Shown piece after piece: positions 34,422-36,600 of a DNA stretch of 36,600 nt (positions are counted from its first letter, which is position 1; each line of letters opens with the position of its first letter). Made by a program: the position numbers and the translations under genes. A model generated the notes under the pieces. It searched no databases. It saw nothing but the letters and a program-made list of their open reading frames with translations, and was not told the origin of the DNA. The DNA lies in the NCBI RefSeq assembly GCF_015207105.1, contig NZ_JADEXO010000058.1, positions 1 through 36,600 of the forward strand, in the 5' to 3' direction. The DNA comes from a cf. Phormidesmis sp. LEGE 11477 (GTDB lineage Bacteria; Cyanobacteriota; Cyanobacteriia; Phormidesmidales; Phormidesmidaceae).

Positions 34422-34787
34422 ATGAAATTATCTAGAAAAGCTTCTACCAGAGCACCTCATTTGCCTAGTGATGAAGAGTTCGCTAGCTTCGAGAAAGACC
34501 TCAAGCAGACAGCCGATGATTTTTTGCTGCTGCGCGATCGCTTCTTTGCCATCCGCCGGGCCAAAGCCAAATACGAAAAGCTCACCACCAGCGACCTAAG
34601 CAGCCTACCCGCCGAAGATCTCGCTCATATGCAAGATCGAATAGAAGCGCTCAAAGTCACTTTAGAAAGCCACCTACTTTCCTGGCGACAGATGCAAGAA
34701 CCCTTCTGGCAAGTTGTTCGCTTTGTTGGCTTAGGCATCGTCATCGGCTGGTTTTTACATCTATGGTTAGGTGATTTAGTCGGTTAG
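34422..34787 (+). CDS. Small membrane-anchored hypothetical protein
   Basis: A 121-residue protein. Residues 15-90 are charged and probably coiled-coil helical (DEEFASFEKDLKQTADDFLL, AKAKYEKL, DRIEALKVTLESHLLSWRQ); residues 95-117 form one hydrophobic helix (VVRFVGLGIVIGWFLHLWL) near the C-terminus, so it is likely a tail-anchored membrane protein with a cytoplasmic helical domain. No family is recognised, although the pattern is common among cyanobacterial hypotheticals. The ATG at 34422 lies only 41 bases from the ATG of the divergent gene at 34380, so the two share a promoter region. asnS follows 157 bases downstream. Confidence 0.7.
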   Translation: MKLSRKASTRAPHLPSDEEFASFEKDLKQTADDFLLLRDRFFAIRRAKAKYEKLTTSDLSSLPAEDLAHMQDRIEALKVTLESHLLSWRQMQEPFWQVVRFVGLGIVIGWFLHLWLGDLVG

Positions 34788-34944
34788 TGCGCCATAGAGA
34801 TTCGCGAGAGATTCGCGTTAGGTATTTGGCTAGAGCAGACAGAAATTCTAGACAGTAGGCTTGAAGGCATAGAGTCTTGAAGGCATAGAATAGTAAGCAC
34901 AAACCCATTAGAAAAGTTAAATAAGCGAAGCTGCTGTCCCTGCT

Positions 34945-36351
34945 ATGACTAATTCCCAGCGCATCAAGCACATCCTCAAGTCGGGTCAGCCGGGTGAGAC
35001 CCTCACAATTCAAGGCTGGGTAAGAACCAAACGCAGCGCTAAGAAATTCACTTTTATAGAAGTCAATGATGGCTCTTCTATGAACGGCCTTCAGGTAATT
35101 GCGTCTGAAGATATTCCAGGCTACGAAACCCACATGGAGCGCGTCAGCACAGGGGCTTCGGTTCAGATTACGGGCACTTTGGCCGAGTCCCCTGGCAAGG
35201 GCCAAAGCGTAGAACTACAAGCGAGCGACATTGAGGTTTTTGGCGAATCAGACGGCGAAACCTATCCGCTGCAAAAAAAGCGTCACTCCTTTGAGTTCTT
35301 GCGTACTATCGGTCACCTGCGTAGCCGTACCAATACCCTGGGCGCAGTCTTTCGCGTTCGCAACGCCTGTGCGATCGCCATCCATGAATTCTTTTGGAAA
35401 CGCGACTTCCTTTGGATGCACACCCCGATTTTGACCGCCAGCGACTGCGAAGGTGCTGGCGAGATGTTTACCGTTACCCGCTTCAATCTCGATAGCATTC
35501 CCCAGAGCGAAAGCGGTAAAGCCGACTACAGCCAGGATTTTTTTGGCAGACCTGCCTACCTCACCGTCAGCGGCCAGCTCGAAGCCGAAATCATGTCCAT
35601 GGCCTTTAGCAACGTCTACACCTTTGGCCCTACCTTTCGAGCCGAGAACTCCAACACCGCTCGCCACCTAGCCGAATTTTGGATGGTCGAACCCGAAATG
35701 GCCTTCTGCAACCTAGAAGGCAACATGGATCTAGCAGAAGCCTTTTTGAAACACGTCTTCAGCTACGTCATGGAAAACTGCGCGGACGACATGGCCTTCT
35801 TCAATCAGCGCATCGAAAAAACTGTCCTCGAAACCGCCGAGAATATTATCGATAACGACTTCGAGCGCGTTACCTATACAGACGCGATCGCCCTACTAGA
35901 GCGCGCCATCAAAAACAGCGATAAAACCTTTGAATTCCCAGTCGAATGGGGGATCGATCTGCAATCCGAGCACGAGCGCTATCTCGCCGAAGAACTCTTC
36001 AAAAAGCCCGTCATCGTCACCGACTATCCCGCCGAAATCAAAGCCTTCTACATGCGCTTAAACGACGACAACAAAACCGTCGCTGCCATGGACGTACTCG
36101 CCCCCCGCATCGGCGAGATCATTGGCGGTGCCCAAAGAGAAGAACGCCTAGACGTACTAGAGCGCCGCATCACAGAAGCAGGTCTCCCCAAAGAAGACTA
36201 CTGGTGGTATTTAGATCTGCGCCGCTACGGCACCGTACCCCATGCCGGATTTGGCCTAGGCTTCGAGCGACTAGTCCAGTTTATGACCGGCATGAGCAAC
36301 ATCCGCGACGTCATCCCCTTCCCCCGCACCCCAGACAACCTAGATTTTTAA
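34945..36351 (+). CDS. asnS: Asparaginyl-tRNA synthetase
   Basis: Charges tRNA-Asn with asparagine. The 468 residues show a class II synthetase of the aspartate subgroup. An N-terminal OB-fold anticodon-binding domain contains [20 protein letters not shown]; motif 2 is [19 protein letters not shown] with the catalytic arginine, and EPEMAF follows; motif 3 is [10 protein letters not shown], and the terminus reads [13 protein letters not shown]. These, and the lack of an AspRS insertion domain, give AsnRS. The ATG at 34945 is the natural start. Confidence 0.96.
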   Translation: MTNSQRIKHILKSGQPGETLTIQGWVRTKRSAKKFTFIEVNDGSSMNGLQVIASEDIPGYETHMERVSTGASVQITGTLAESPGKGQSVELQASDIEVFGESDGETYPLQKKRHSFEFLRTIGHLRSRTNTLGAVFRVRNACAIAIHEFFWKRDFLWMHTPILTASDCEGAGEMFTVTRFNLDSIPQSESGKADYSQDFFGRPAYLTVSGQLEAEIMSMAFSNVYTFGPTFRAENSNTARHLAEFWMVEPEMAFCNLEGNMDLAEAFLKHVFSYVMENCADDMAFFNQRIEKTVLETAENIIDNDFERVTYTDAIALLERAIKNSDKTFEFPVEWGIDLQSEHERYLAEELFKKPVIVTDYPAEIKAFYMRLNDDNKTVAAMDVLAPRIGEIIGGAQREERLDVLERRITEAGLPKEDYWWYLDLRRYGTVPHAGFGLGFERLVQFMTGMSNIRDVIPFPRTPDNLDF

Positions 36352-36600
36352 AGGCGGCTTCGACTCCGCTCAGCCTACGGCAAGTCAGTTTGGCCATCGC
36401 AATCAAAGAAAGCACAGAGCGACCCCCATACCTTTCTCACCTGAAGTCTCTTCTTCGGGGGGTTTGGGGGAGGTGTCGCGCGACGAGAGGTTATGCCCTA
36501 CTGTACGACACTAAGTTTAACCCGTTGACAATGTTGGCTTCTTCCTCTTCTTTCGGCGAGTCACATTCAACGTAAACACCCTTTCTTTGGAGAGCTCTCG
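36352..36600. other. End of window after asnS
   Basis: No gene is seen. A palindromic-element-like stretch TCGACTCCGCTCAGC lies at about 36359-36373, similar to bases 42-56. TTGACA at about 36525 might start a promoter for a gene beyond the edge. Confidence 0.35.

Noticed and set aside
35946-36575. 209-codon plus-strand open frame rich in Arg, inside and beyond asnS
   Set aside because: Shadow of asnS in another frame: Arg/His/Pro-rich composition and no family match.
1-36600. tRNA, rRNA or CRISPR arrays
   Set aside because: No T-loop consensus with a matching acceptor stem was found by eye, and no regularly spaced repeats with unique spacers; the ACCGTT array is too short and too close-set for a CRISPR.

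Overview
The window is chromosomal DNA of a cyanobacterium. The evidence is the many HIP1-type GCGATCGC octamers, a ferredoxin-dependent glutamate synthase, a BciB-type chlorophyllide vinyl reductase, NtcA-like promoter boxes and several small proteins of cyanobacterial character. The genus cannot be settled from the sequence; a Leptolyngbya/Phormidesmis-like filamentous lineage is only a guess.

Layout. Positions 108-4757 (-) hold glsF, the ferredoxin GOGAT that takes up ammonium-derived glutamine. An orphan nucleotidyltransferase-like gene follows at 4991-5686 (+). From 5859 to 22132 lies an organic-nitrogen scavenging island. A leftward six-gene run, read from 11550 down to 5859, encodes aliphatic amidase (amiE), a MetX-like alpha/beta hydrolase, and urease ureA, ureB, a sequence-divergent ureC and ureD. 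A rightward run from 12348 to 17761 encodes a complete five-component ABC importer of the urea/short-chain-amide type (Tat lipoprotein binding protein, two permeases, two ATPases). Next come a formamidase (fmdA) with an FmdB zinc-ribbon protein, a small unknown protein, and a second, canonical ureC without ureA/ureB beside it (20393-22132, -). Together these genes could import amides and urea and hydrolyse them to ammonium by two unrelated amidase families plus urease. A textbook-spaced NtcA box lies before fmdA and a weaker one before amiE, which suggests nitrogen-starvation control. ureE, ureF and ureG are not in the window.

From 22133 to about 25620 is a decayed, IS-scarred segment: remnants of an IS701-like, an IS982 and a third DDE transposase surround a family-2 glycosyltransferase whose 3' end appears to run into the antisense of a transposase fragment. 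A phosphoribosyltransferase-HAD fusion follows (25625-26572, -).

The right third is ordinary chromosome: bciB, nei (endonuclease VIII), several hypotheticals, an AEC-family transporter, a HEAT-repeat protein of the NblB/CpcE-like type, a serine-kinase-like anti-sigma factor preceded by a roughly 0.9 kb gene-free stretch with a periodic ACCGTT array, two small cyanobacterial proteins and asnS. No tRNA, rRNA, CRISPR array or intact mobile element was seen.
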